Origin: Tetrapyrgos nigripes
Lineage: Eukaryota; Basidiomycota; Agaricomycetes; Agaricales; Campanellaceae
Direction of reading: 5' to 3'
Assembly (NCBI GenBank): GCA_013368315.1
Contig: JAACJM010000023.1
Span: 620,001-684,000 of the forward strand
DNA length: 64,000 nucleotides
Positions 11,585 through 22,502 of this stretch are shown here, piece by piece. Position 1 is the stretch's first letter, and the number at the start of each line of letters is the position of its first letter. Below the pieces are notes generated by a model, which was given only the letters and a program-made list of their open reading frames with translations, made no database searches and had not been told where the DNA came from. The position numbers and the translations under genes were made by a program.

Positions 11585-11960
11585 TGATGAAACGAGGCTC
11601 ACCGCTCACTCGTAGACTGGATCTACCATGTGCTTCCTGGACCGCTCATCAACAAGGCTCAACGGATGAATTATTTTCATCAGCGTCAAGATATTGAGAA
11701 ACCAGTGTATGATAAAACGAGGCTCACCGCTCATTCGTAGACTAGATCTACCATATGGTTTCCGGACCGCTCGTCAACGAGCCTCAATGGATGAATTATT
11801 TTCATCAGTGCCAAGATATTGAGACACCTGTGTATAGTAAAACGAGGCTCACCGCTAAATTGTCAACTGGGCTGGATAAATATTTTTTACCAAAATGTGG
11901 CGCTGAAATCAAGAAACGAGGCTCACCGCTCACTCGTGGCCTAGCTCTGCCATATGGTCT
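11585..11960. repeat. 125-bp tandem repeat between the integrase and alpha-kinase genes
   Basis: The core 'AAACGAGGCTCACCGCTC' starts at 11590, 11715, 11840 and 11914, so there are two full 125-bp periods, then a shortened 74-bp step. Each unit also has 'CGTAGACTGGATCTACCAT' or a close variant and 'GATGAATTATTTTCATCAG'. The array lies in the divergent promoter region of element 1. The plus-strand open frames here (11401-11697, 11755-12021) look like by-products of the array. Confidence 0.85.
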
Positions 11961-12258
11961 CTGGACAACGAGGCTCGCTTCAGTTCTTTATCAGTGTACT
12001 AGCCATAAGCAGGCAGACTGAATCATGCAAGTTGGCACAGACTTTCAACTCGGAGTTTCTAAAAAATTTCAAGGAGGCGCTGAATTCATACTGCTACTAC
12101 AGCCGTTTGATTGCCTTGAGGCTTCACATGAGCAGATTCACGAAAGTTCATGGCTTTGCATAGTCCTTGTAAGCACTTTCTTTGCTGAATCATTTAGCTT
12201 ACTATGTATAGCATTGGTATAAAAGTGAGAGGATCTTTGGGTACTTTCGACAGTTGAC

Positions 12259-14919
12259 ATGGCCATTTGCAACAGCTGTTCCATCGACTTTCCCTTACTG
12301 ATTGCGCATTCCACTTGCCATCTTTGCAAGCAATTGCTGGACAAGTCAGCTCCTGAGAGAGCAAGCCTCAAGGTACGTAAATCAGACCCGTTCGAATTAT
12401 CGGCCTCTGATTACCCTCCTGAAGAAGCGGCCACAATGCCTGAGTTGTGGCACAGTGTACACCGAGCTGGCAACAAAGTTATGTCAACCATGTGTCATAC
12501 ACTGGGGTAAGCTCTCAACCCACTCTTCATACAATATCTTGAAGCTTACTCAATATTCCAGCTCGTTCAGATTCCTCCCAACTTCCTGCAGCTCTCAGCA
12601 TTGACTCTGCAGCTCGTGCAGAAATCGCGGCAATGAGGAGTCAACTGAATCATGCCAACGATTTAATTCATCCATCGGCAACAGCCAATACCGTGATGGA
12701 ATCGGCATTGCAACATCGGTCTCGAGCTTCTGATAAACGACTCGGAACGCCTCGTGCATCTTCTAGGCCTCAAAATGCCAATTTGGTCAAGGCCGCTGCA
12801 GCAGGTGCAGCAAATCGAACGCTCAATCAAAGCCAAGCCATCTTACATGCAGCAAATCAGAAGCGAAATGGATCAGTACAAGTTGCTGCGACACTATGGA
12901 AGTCGAGTAGAGGTCGTAAAGGTGAAGAGAATTTGCAAGAGGTGAGTGCCCCTTCTTTGACTTGTCCTTTACACGATTTAAACATATAATTTTGAATATC
13001 CTAGCTGCAGCGCTTCACCAAAACCGAGCAATTTGACAAGACAACAAACGTTCTGAAAGCATTCACTGAATTGCTACTCAAACTGAGGGAAAGCTATAAG
13101 AGGACATATCCAACGAGCGATTACCAGAATATTACATCGTAAGTTGATTATAGTTCTCCAATTTCCATTCTGATCTGAAGTGATCCAGACAAACAGTGGC
13201 CTACCACGCCCACGTCAATAAAAATACCCACTCTGAACTCACGATAGAAGATTTAGAATCCATGACGATGGAAAATTTGTTGCAACACTTTGCTAATCAA
13301 AGTTTTATCAAACTGAACGAGATAAACTCGAGACGTCTGAGCATCCGGGTTGTCATAGATGAAGCATTTCTTGTACGTTTACCATTCTCTTCAGATTTTT
13401 TTGAACTTACTCTGAAATGTACCACAAACAGCCTGACACTCAAGAAGCTCTCTATAACAACTTGGACGCCTTATCAGCACAACCACCGATGTCTTCGATA
13501 TCTTTGATTTCCCGTTCATCAAATATCCATCGAGCTTCAGCTGTTGTTATGGGAACTGGTGGATCAGCTCAAGATTCTACACGACTCCGTTCCTCCATCT
13601 CTATCCCATCCTTACACCGTGCTTCTGCTGTTATGGGAAGTCATCATCAACTCGGAGTCCATTCGTCTATCCCGCTCCGCTGTGCTTCTGCTGTATTGGG
13701 AAGTAATCATCGGACATCCGCAGTCATTACCGGTGAAAAGAGAAAAGCGCGGAGCCCCTCGCCACCGTCCAATCCATCGATCTTCGGAACTTCCCTCACT
13801 CAACAATCACAAGACAGGCGATCATACGTTCGAAATGTTGAGCTCATTGCGTTTAACTTTCGCAAAATTCAATACGATGCTGATAATGGCAGCTTTTCTA
13901 CGGACAACGTAGTGCACGAGATCCTTCTCACCAAAAATAGGGAAGCTCATTACGAACGCAACCAGCCACGAGCAGCCGATTCTGGATACATAGGTGGGGG
14001 CAGTTCTAAAAAGGTCTACTATGTGAGCTTATTGAGTTTTGCATATCCTAACTATTGCTCACTATTACAATTTGCGCAGGCTCGTTTCGACGGTCGAGAA
14101 TATGCCTTTGCACAATGTCCCAATGTGGATGCTTGTGAAAATGCATTCGCCTTGAAAGCAGAATACAAGAACCTTCATCACGCCTATATTCTGGCCAACG
14201 AATTCAAGAACGAGCTGAACTCGCTTGGTATTCGTTTTCCCCGTACGTATACAAGTTGGTCTGGTGGTATAACTGCTAACTTTGGTCCGTTATCTACTAG
14301 GTTTCTACGTGAACTTTGAGGGATCATTCCTAGGAGAAATCGACACAGATGATCTCACCCGTACCTCTTTCACACAGATTGATCAAGCCCCTACGAACAA
14401 AATCTTCTTAGCCACACGCTTGCTACCTTGTGGCGAAGCAGATCAGCCTATACAGAAATTTACGGGCAGTGAAAACGTCGGGGCACCTCCGAAAAGTTCA
14501 ATGACCAGGCTCATGCATGCGTTCATGCATTATACGTATGCAATGACTAAGAAGACTTTTCTTTTATCTGATATTCAAGGTGTGCACTGCAATTGAGGAT
14601 ATTACTCCTCGCTAGTTATCCCTTCAAACTCACACTTTGCCAATAGGAATTCTGGATAACAATAATGAACTCTGCGTGATTGACCCACAGCATCACAGGT
14701 GAGTGTACTCCTACTACCCGTGTGCAAGACACACCCGCTAATTTTTATTCCAGTAATTCTAGTGATAGAAGAAGCCGGATCTACTGGGATGGTGGTCCAG
14801 AGAAGATGGAGTCCTATATAGCGCACCATATCGAGAGTGAGGACGATGATTTGGATGAAGGATGTTCGAAGAATCAGTTTTGTAACGGATTGAACCTCTT
14901 GACGGTCAAGGTGGTTTAA
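12259..14919 (+). CDS. Alpha-type (atypical) protein kinase
   Basis: This multi-exon gene is in frame throughout by hand splicing, with exon breaks near 12372, 12506, 12939, 13140, 13371, 14021, 14245, 14579 and 14752. The N-terminus has paired Cys motifs resembling zinc ribbons (CNSC, CHLC, CLSCG, CQPC). A linker of Ser/Ala-rich helices and three 'RASAV-MGS'-like repeats (13520-13740) follows. The C-terminal half matches alpha-kinases: 'GGGSSKKVYYARFDG' glycine-rich start, 'FLATRLLPC', 'SMTRLMHAFMHYTY', 'LLSDIQGILD', 'CVIDPQHHS' and a final 'YWDGGPE'. These enzymes phosphorylate Ser/Thr residues in helical targets. The β3 lysine usual in the family is not obvious here (the sequence reads EYAFAQ), so activity is uncertain. 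It is the divergent partner of the integrase inside element 1. Confidence 0.8.
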
Positions 14920-15234
14920 GCTGCATCAACCTCTCGGAAAATTAGTAGGTATTATCAAGTACATGTAACTATTGAAGCACTGGAAAGATATGCAATGAAG
15001 TGTCAATGTGTATGCAAGAAAGGAACACATAAGACAGTGCAAGAAAGACCAAAAATACATCTCAACAGATGCTATTCGTAAGATGACACTTGGACAATGG
15101 ACTCGGACTTGTACTACTTAATACTATTACTACGAGGTAACCTATGTGCCATGCTCAGTCGAGAATCTCAAAATCTTCCCTGATCACATTGTCAAGCGAC
15201 AATAGATACTCTAGATACACAGTGTACACCTTGG
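14920..15234. other. Spacer between alpha-kinase and right TIR
   Basis: I see no gene here. It probably holds the 3' untranslated region of the kinase gene. Confidence 0.5.
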
Positions 15235-15710
15235 TGATATGTAGATGCGGTCTTGCCACGCGTCTCTCTCATCATATGAATATCCGTTTTTGGAAACCTC
15301 CGGCTTCCGAGCGCGTTCTACTCTCCATCCACAGTCTTTCTTTATCTTCATCCAAATCATCGAAATTCTTAGCCCAGCCAGTGTCCCTTTCCATCCTGGA
15401 TGTTTCTCAAAATGTAATATCTTGGACCAATCAGAATATTCCGATTTATTTCGAATTTTCTGAGGTAAGTAACGGGTCGAAGGCGTACTACTAGGTTACA
15501 AGAGGATCTATGACCTCTCCCTCCTTCCGCTCTCCCTTTACAACGTCTGAGAGGCTCTCTCACCTCCCCGCTGCGCACTTGATTCCAGTCCATAGACCAA
15601 GTCCACACATTGCATGTCATCTGATGTCACGCTGTAACGGACCCAGGTGCTGATGTACCAAGTCGACATTGGCGCAGGGAAATTAGACCATGTCCTTGAG
15701 GGCAACGGTA
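15235..15710 (-). repeat. Right terminal inverted repeat of element 1
   Basis: This is the reverse-complement partner of 613-1165. The outer ~90 bp are nearly identical to the left arm, with more substitutions and small indels further in. It is followed directly by TTCAGTC at 15711-15717. Confidence 0.8.
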
Positions 15711-15717
15711 TTCAGTC

Positions 15718-16026
15718 GGCTCAGATGTTGAGGGAGAGGAGGAAGAGTGTATTGAATGCTGGCGGGAGGAACAACCTGTGCAATACATACATAGAATAAA
15801 TGGAACCTGTAAGCTAGGCCGCATGTTGAGTGGGAGGAGGAGTGCATTGACTGCAGCTGGTGGGGGCGAACCCGCTCAGAAGCGAAGCTCAAAAAGCCCC
15901 ATCTGGCAGTTCGGTCCGCGCTTAAACAAGCGACGCTTCCAGTGGATGTCGAACCATAGTTTGACTGTAGTTCATGAAAACTACGGCTTGGCCGTAGTTG
16001 AACCATTGGGTGTGTAGGGCCTACCT
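15718..16026. other. Spacer between elements 1 and 2
   Basis: No gene is visible. A degenerate direct repeat about 98 bp apart ('ATGTTGAGGGAGAGGAGGAA' type) starts near 15724 and 15822. This is the only sequence separating the two large elements. Confidence 0.5.
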
Positions 16027-16032
16027 GTCCCG
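16027..16032. repeat. 6-bp target duplication of element 2, left copy
   Basis: GTCCCG lies immediately outside the TIR that starts TATGCTGTTCA at 16033. The same hexamer lies immediately outside the right TIR at 24179-24184. Confidence 0.8.
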
Positions 16033-16062
16033 TATGCTGTTCATTCTGCACAAAAAATACAC

Positions 16063-16275
16063 CCGTCGATATCATATACCTGACCCGTCGATATGTATAC
16101 CTGACCCGTCAATATGTATACCCCACCTGTCGATATGTATACCCCACCCGTCGATATGTATGTATACCCCACCCGTCGATATATATACCTCACCCGTTGA
16201 TGTTATATGCTTGACCCGTTGATATATATACCCCACCAGCCGATGTTTATATACCCCACCCGCCAACTGGATATG
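16063..16275 (+). repeat. Left subterminal minisatellite array of element 2
   Basis: About ten units of roughly 19-25 bp, of the form 'ACCCGTCGATATGTATACC', run inward from the TIR. The core (A)CCCGTCGATAT is best conserved. Such arrays next to TIRs often bind the transposase, but that function is not shown here. Confidence 0.85.
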
Positions 16276-16762
16276 CACACCCATTAAACATTCGAGCTCA
16301 GTGCTCATGCACAGCATAACCCGCTCAAGTATAAGTATCTCTACATATCCTTATACTTGCTCAAGAGCCTCACAAGTTCCACAAAATCATGTGTTTCAAC
16401 TAAATCTATGTACTACATTGTTCGAAGGACTGTATGGAGTTGGATGCAAGGCAAAACCAGGTTGGAATCAGTGATAGAGAGAATGAGTAAATGAAGTCTA
16501 AGTCTGCGAGAGAGCGTGAGCTAGAGAGCTCAGAACGAGTGAGGCTAGGGGTATTGGAATAAAGCGTAAGGAAAGTCTGTCCATGTTATTAAAACAGAAA
16601 ATGATAAGATACTACTGAGCCAACAATGCAGCATGGAAACCCGAGAAACTGAGGTGTGGAGTTGAGATTAGAGCACGAGAAGGCTTTGAGTATAATATAT
16701 GTACAAGTGATGATGGAAGGGAGAGGCAAACATGTCTGATCAAAGCAACGAGCATTAAAAAA
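16276..16762. other. Element 2 non-coding stretch
   Basis: I see nothing coding here. It would contain the 3' end of the minus-strand gene that stops at 16763. Confidence 0.45.
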
Positions 16763-18428
16763 TCACTTTCCGAACTGAAAGTTGCGAGGCGGGTTGGTAA
16801 ATACATTTGCCTTCTGCAGACTGTCATCAGTACGGAATCGAGCTGCAAGGTATGTGGTTGTAAAAGGTAGTAGAGGAACAGATGGGGCCTTTGGAGCGTC
16901 TACAGTGGCGTCATCCTGCTGGTCATCGTCATCATCATCAGCGATGATGATGACGTCAGGGATGTGGCGTGGATTGTGAGAGTGCATGTGCCGGTTAGAA
17001 GATGATGACGATGACAACAACAGCGAGGTAGGCTCCTGGGCACAACGAGTGACAGCTATGAAGAAATCAACAAGAGGTGCATGAGAAGACAGAGACGACA
17101 ACGTACAACGGGTCATTCTTGGTCTTGGCGGAGAGCTTGAAGCATCTCCCTGCTCAAACGGTGCTTCTTCCTCGTCACCAGATTGATGTGTTGCCTCAGC
17201 ACTGTGCAAGTCGATATCCGAATCACTATGGTCCCGTTCCCCATCACCACCACCTTGAGTGCTGTTTGCAGCGTCATCAGATTCGTCGACATCGGAAAAG
17301 ATGATCCGACGCCTTGTTCTAGGCTGCTGGGGTGGCAACAGATCAGAAGGGAAGTCAGGAGAAGGGGATCTGCCATACGCTAGGGGATCAGGATCCTCCT
17401 TTCGACTCCAAGCATCAATGAGCAGAGCCGGAATTTCCGCAAAAGACGCTATCCAGCAAAACTACATTAATCATTATATCAAGTATGGTGGAGATCGATA
17501 CACACCAAAAATCACAACATTCTCTTTCCAAGACCGCTTAGCCCTGCTCTTTGATGCTTCGATGATAGACTGTCCAGTAAAGAAGAGACCATCTGGACCT
17601 GGAACCAGTTCAATCTTGCGACCTCGTTTGGCACAGAGATGGATAGGAGGACAGTACGCTTGGTCTTCTGGATCTGATCGGCAATGAAAGGTAGGGTTTC
17701 TGACTGAATGCTGTGCTGATAAATAGTTGACCAGACGACGAAGACGGACCGAAATCTGACGGAGCACATCTGGATGTGGGTCAAGTGGGTTAAATGTAAT
17801 TCCCTCCTCCTTATCAACATACGCCAAGCCCTCAGATGCCAATCGCATGATATCCAGATCCGAGAGTTCCTTATTTGACAGCAACTCGAACCAGGGAGAG
17901 TGCTATAAGATAAAATCATTGGGACTTTGAGACATCAAGATAGGAAAAGCTGCTACACTGACCTTGGTAACTTCAATGCCATCTGGAATAATAATGACGG
18001 TACCAGCCTTCCACTTAGCCTCGGATTGAGACTGGAAGGAGGATGATTTAGAATGACCCAATGTGATGAAAGACCGGAGATCTTACCTCAGGAGTGCTAA
18101 CATTGATGGCTTCCTTCTTCTTTGGCTGAGTAAGGCGGACTGATGGTTTCGACGTGGATTTCGATGCAGAACGAGTGGACTTAGAGCCAGATTTGAGTCC
18201 AGCGTTGGCTTCTGCATGGGCTTGGCGCAGAGACACACGGGAAGAGGATGCAGTAGCAGATCTATACTTATGCTGGATCCGAGCAATTGTCTTCTCTACT
18301 TCAACGTCGTCCTCAGGCTCGTCTTCATTATCATCTAATCTGCGAGACTTCCTGTGTGTGCGGCCCTCCTCATGGTTCTCAGCCTCAGAGTCATGCGACT
18401 CATAGCGGGAGCGACGCCTCTTCCCCAT
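16763..18428 (-). CDS. Unrecognised charged protein of element 2
   Basis: Exons 18428-18087, 18031-17963, 17902-17506 and 17448-16763 total 1494 nt and give 497 residues. A further in-frame 51-nt intron may be removed near 17055-17105, giving 480. The start codon is the ATG at 18428 (MGKRRRSRYES). The N-terminal third is strongly charged and Ser/Arg-rich, suggesting nuclear targeting. The middle (SPWFELL, DIMRLASEGLAYVDKEEGI, RRLVNYLSAQHSVRN) is the most ordered part. The C-terminal part is acidic and Ser-rich with a run of seven Asp. I recognise no family. The intact frame inside element 2 suggests a role in its movement or regulation, which is inference only. Confidence 0.65.
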
Positions 18429-18629
18429 GGGCTCACAGAGGTCATGTTTGAAAAAGAGTGGATGAGAAGAAGGAACGTTAAAAGTTGGGAGGTGATGGTG
18501 GTCGATAAACAGCCCGTAACAAACCAGACATTGACACAAACAAGTGCCACTTTTCCACGGTGAGTGTGCACGGACCATCTCAGTGTTCTGTTGACGCTCT
18601 GCACTGAAGCACAAATATCTCTTGCACAA

Positions 18630-20217
18630 AGGGTGGTAGCAATGTATAATTTGTGGCTTACAGCTTCATTCTTACATCTATTTGGATTTAGAAACTCTGG
18701 ACGTGGCCATGGCACATGTTTTCGTTCACACATGAATTACTGACTCCTATACTGTCCCATTCATGTGCCCCACACCCCCAAAATTCGCGAAAAAAATCAG
18801 CTGTCACACATCACAAAAACCGAATCGCGAAATCCGTGCCAAGATACCTTCCAGAGACAGGAATTTCTGCATCTAATTTCGCGAATTTTCGTGAAAAAAA
18901 GCTCGAGTCACAACTCACGCCACCAACACGCCACAGTTTTTACGGTCAAAAAACAGAAACATCGAGAAAGTATTGCCCGAGAGCTCACCGGTTCTGTTTT
19001 GCGTCAGGACCGTGTTTGCAGACATTTAGACATTTCCTGTCGAGGTAACCTACCTGTCAGAGTCAACTGAACAATGGGAGAAATTGAGCAAAAAAAAATA
19101 GATTTGCTATATATGGTAGCACAAAAAATCTTACCTGAGCTGACCCAATATTCAAGTAGCGCATACTAAAGTGGGGTCAAAACTGAAATCCAAATTGTGA
19201 AATCTTGTGGAGGTAGAGATATATGGGGAGACAACCTGCGACCTCAACGGAAGTATTGTTCCCATGGTCAGCAGCAGGTGGTTCGAGAAGTATCGAGCAA
19301 GATCATGATAACAGAACGAGGTTTACTTTTCATCAGCAACTCATGATTTTTGGTATGAACCTACCTAAGTATCTAATTAAGCTATAGGTAACTCTTGCAG
19401 ACCTTACTGGCAGACCTGTTTTGTGTCAGAGTCGACTGAACTACCATACATCAATTTACTGATCGGCATGGAGTCTGTCTAGGAGAGACTACAACTGAAC
19501 ACACTTTACGATGGCTAATTATCTTGTCGATGCGTCAAGAAGAAATTTCGGGCAAGAATGAATAGGGAGATCATGGGGAGTCCTGAAACAGTGACCCCCC
19601 TGGCGTGCGAGTGTATGTGGAGTAGTCATGCAACTCGGCGAAGGCTACTATGAAAGAAATGTACTGTAAACATATGGGAGCAGTGGAGGGAGGGTGACAC
19701 AAAAGTAACTGAGTGATACTTCAAAAATACTTGTGAGTGAACAATGAAGAAATAAAGAATGATAATATACATACCCGAGAGACTCGTGAGTGAAAAAGAA
19801 GAGATAGAGAATGATAGATAAAAAGTGAGTCTCTCGGGTTTATAAGTAAATCATAAGTCGTTTACGGAGGGGTTGAAACTAAAACATTGAAAAGGAGAGA
19901 TAAAATTATCACAAGGAGAAACAAGAACTAACTTAATCCGAAAATTCGATGGGGCAACGCTAGGCCTGAGCCACGGAGGCGAGACGATGGCCATGGAGGC
20001 GATAAAAATGAGGACAGCGAGTCCTACGCACGGAGCGTTGATAAGATTAAACCTTCATGTGTTCCACACTGCAGGAATATATTAAACTGATCAATAATTA
20101 GCTTAGAACATCTTAGAGTTCTAGAGAGGTAATCAGTTAATAATCAAATAAAAATCTATTACATTAAGTACTGCCTCTCGAGTGATTGTAATGCAATTGG
20201 CCGGTGCATTATAAGTA
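18630..20217. other. Element 2 internal non-coding region
   Basis: No exon is supported. Visible structures are AT-rich blocks with repeated TCGCGA motifs (18783-18895), two copies of 'GTCAGAGTC-ACTGAAC' (about 19056 and 19423), and a long inverted repeat 'ACCCGAGAGACTC' (19774-19786) against 'GAGTCTCTCGGGT' (19828-19840) that could form a hairpin. Confidence 0.45.
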
Positions 20218-22278
20218 TTACAATGTCTCGTACATGGCTACCAATGCCTGAACCCAAAACCGTGCCTTTGGCAACCACTTATCTGTAGGCAATGCAATCC
20301 TGATCTGTTGTCCCCTTTTGCCAGACCTCAAAGTCTCTGAAGACAGATACCCATTATGGCTCCACTCCTCCTCCAGAATATTAAACCCTGCAGGAAAGAC
20401 ATTTCTGTCTACCATAGCCCCCAAAAGTGAGTCAAATTTCCGTAGCTTTTCTGGTGTTGAGAAAGGATTGCTATGTTTGGGAACAGCTGCAGGTGCATGA
20501 TGAAATTGGGTCCTTATATTCTCAGAAACACGATCTGTACCAATTTTTCAGTCTTGATATTGTCACAAAGGTGAATAGGAAGTACTTACCTTGCAGTTCA
20601 GTCCATAGATTGTCATCATCAGAGTCAAAGTTGATGTCCTCATCTAATTCACTTTCTGGATCCCCTTCGGAATCAGATTCATCATCACTGCTTTCGGCTG
20701 CACTATCTGCTCCATAATACTGCTCCAATATCCTTGGATTGACATCAGGGCAATCATTATACACACCACTTCTGAGTTGACCCAGATATCGCATAGCCTG
20801 GTCCATGAAGCTCGTAAACAACAGTACCACTGGCACAACTGTTACTTACATTGGGACTTTTATCATGCCCTTCTCCTGAGATTGGATGTGAGTTCCACTC
20901 CGAGTGAAACTTATGAACATCATCATTGATTTCATCAAGGAAAAGGAGATGAAGCAGCCATAGATGACTTTTATCATCAGGATTCAGATGGTGCATTTCT
21001 TCCAAGCGATGGAAAAAGGCACTCCACATGCGTGCAAAGTGAGAGCCGACTTCCAGCCACAGCCTTTCTATCCTACTATTTCGTGTTGATCTACAATGTT
21101 CCAGTTAGCGACAGTACTAAGTATGAGTGAAATCAAACTGTATTACTTTCCCCAGAGAAAAGATCCTCGATTTGGACCTCGCTTCAGGATCATATCAACT
21201 GCTACCTCCTTGTTCTCTCCACCTCTGTCACCACGGACTCTTGAAGGGCGTTGATACTCCTCTACTGCAGCCTCAAAAACAGACAACACTGTTGAGGCCT
21301 TGTTATTTGTGCTAGCATGGAGACCAACAATCTATGATTGCAAGGAGTAGTTCAGCAAAAAATAAATCAAATCAAAAAATTCTTACAGTTCTGCAAAACC
21401 CATTGATGATCCCATGTATAACAATTCCCCATCTGATCAGTTTGTGATGTCCGTCAATGTGCCATAATGCATTTGGGCAAGATACTTGATATTGACGGCG
21501 TTGAATAGTTGTATGCTCTCGTAGCACTGTCCCTAGAGGGTCAACCCGTTCAATGGATTCTCTTACACGTCTCTTCTGGACACGTAAATGATGTTTGCTC
21601 CGTAAGTGGCCTCGGAGATATCGAACTCCGGCTTGGGGGCGCTCCAATCGATACTGCTGTATGATATCATCAAGGTCGTCATCAGATATATCACTGTAAC
21701 CTGTCGAGATGTTGTACTCCTTGGTATATTGTCCTAACGTGTTCCGGTGAACTCCGAGCACTGCAGCCAATTCAACCTTTGTGATGCCTCTCTGAGCAGT
21801 GAAGGCTTGCTCCAAAGTCTGCCGGTCTATGACTTTTCGTGGACGGCCACGCTTTCCAGTCCTTTCAATTTTAACTGCCGACACCGAATGAACATTGGCA
21901 TCCCTATAACTATAATTGTAAATGGTAAAGGTTTCACAAGCTAATCACTCACTGCCGATTGGTTTCATCTGCCACAGTGCACAAGTCATCAAAAAGCTCT
22001 GCAAACTTCTCCGCTGTGGTCTTCAACCAAGATGTCAGCTGGGGGTAATTTCGGATGCCATCACCAAAAGCCATAAGTATGGGGAATGCTTCTTGAGTCA
22101 CAGAACCCAAGTGATATGCCATTCGAATCCCATCTGCATCAGTTTGAAGGGCGAGAGCTGCAGATTCGAAGATCCTTCGCAAGATGCCTTCAGCATTGGT
22201 GACATTGGGGGACCATGAAGTGAGATTATAACGAGTAGGGGATGGTAGAGTAGGGATTGTATCCATTGATGTGGGCAA
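20218..22278 (-). CDS. Integrase-core (DDE) transposase, intact copy
   Basis: Exons 22278-21953, 21909-21387, 21331-21147, 21090-20850, 20797-20590 and 20534-20218 total exactly 1800 nt, giving 599 residues without stop or shift. An alternative start is the ATG at 22266. Domains in order: an N-terminal helical region; a helix-turn-helix (VELAAVLGVHRNTLGQY) preceded by a basic 'GKRGRPRK' patch; the integrase fold with D in 'LWHIDGHHKLI', D in 'VRGDRGGENK' and E in 'NSRIERLWLEVG'; an acidic tract near residue 480; and a C-terminal 'WLPKARFWVQAL' segment. The fold and triad spacing match agaricomycete 'integrase core domain' proteins. It is more complete than the split copy in element 1, which lacks the long C-terminal extension. 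It is transcribed divergently from the BTB gene, 225 bp away. Confidence 0.9.
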
Positions 22279-22502
22279 AGAAAAGCAGGAGATTGCTCAG
22301 TATTTAAGAATGTAATATCTATAGACAGACGTTGCTGGTGGGATTGTGAATTCCCATTGGTTATTTATACCTACTTTTCATATCAGTCATACGACCCAGT
22401 CATATGGCTTCTCTTCAAAATTCTCCCATGTGTACTTTGTCACAAAACCTGCAGACTTGTCACTTAACTGAAGCTTGCCTCCTCCCATTTTACATTCTCT
22501 GC

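Larger units (their letters stand above)
613..15710. mobile_element. Element 1: integrase-core transposon with long TIRs, carrying an alpha-kinase gene and a nested MULE
   Basis: The two ends are inverted copies of each other over about 500 bp, and both begin TACCGTTGCCCTCAAGGAC at the outer edge. The element is bordered by identical heptamers. It is 15.1 kb long now and would be about 6.65 kb without the nested MULE and its second target copy. Inside lie a DDE integrase-core gene (minus, interrupted) and an intact alpha-kinase gene (plus), transcribed away from each other. The first 100 bp of the TIRs match almost perfectly and the inner parts diverge, which suggests a moderately old insertion. 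Assigning the integrase as the mobilising enzyme is an inference from position. Placement in a named transposon superfamily would need searches I could not run. Confidence 0.75.

Noticed and set aside
16063..16275. Possible CRISPR-like array (short regular repeats)
   Set aside because: Units vary in length, there are no unique spacers, no cas genes occur, and the organism is a fungus. It is a subterminal minisatellite of element 2.
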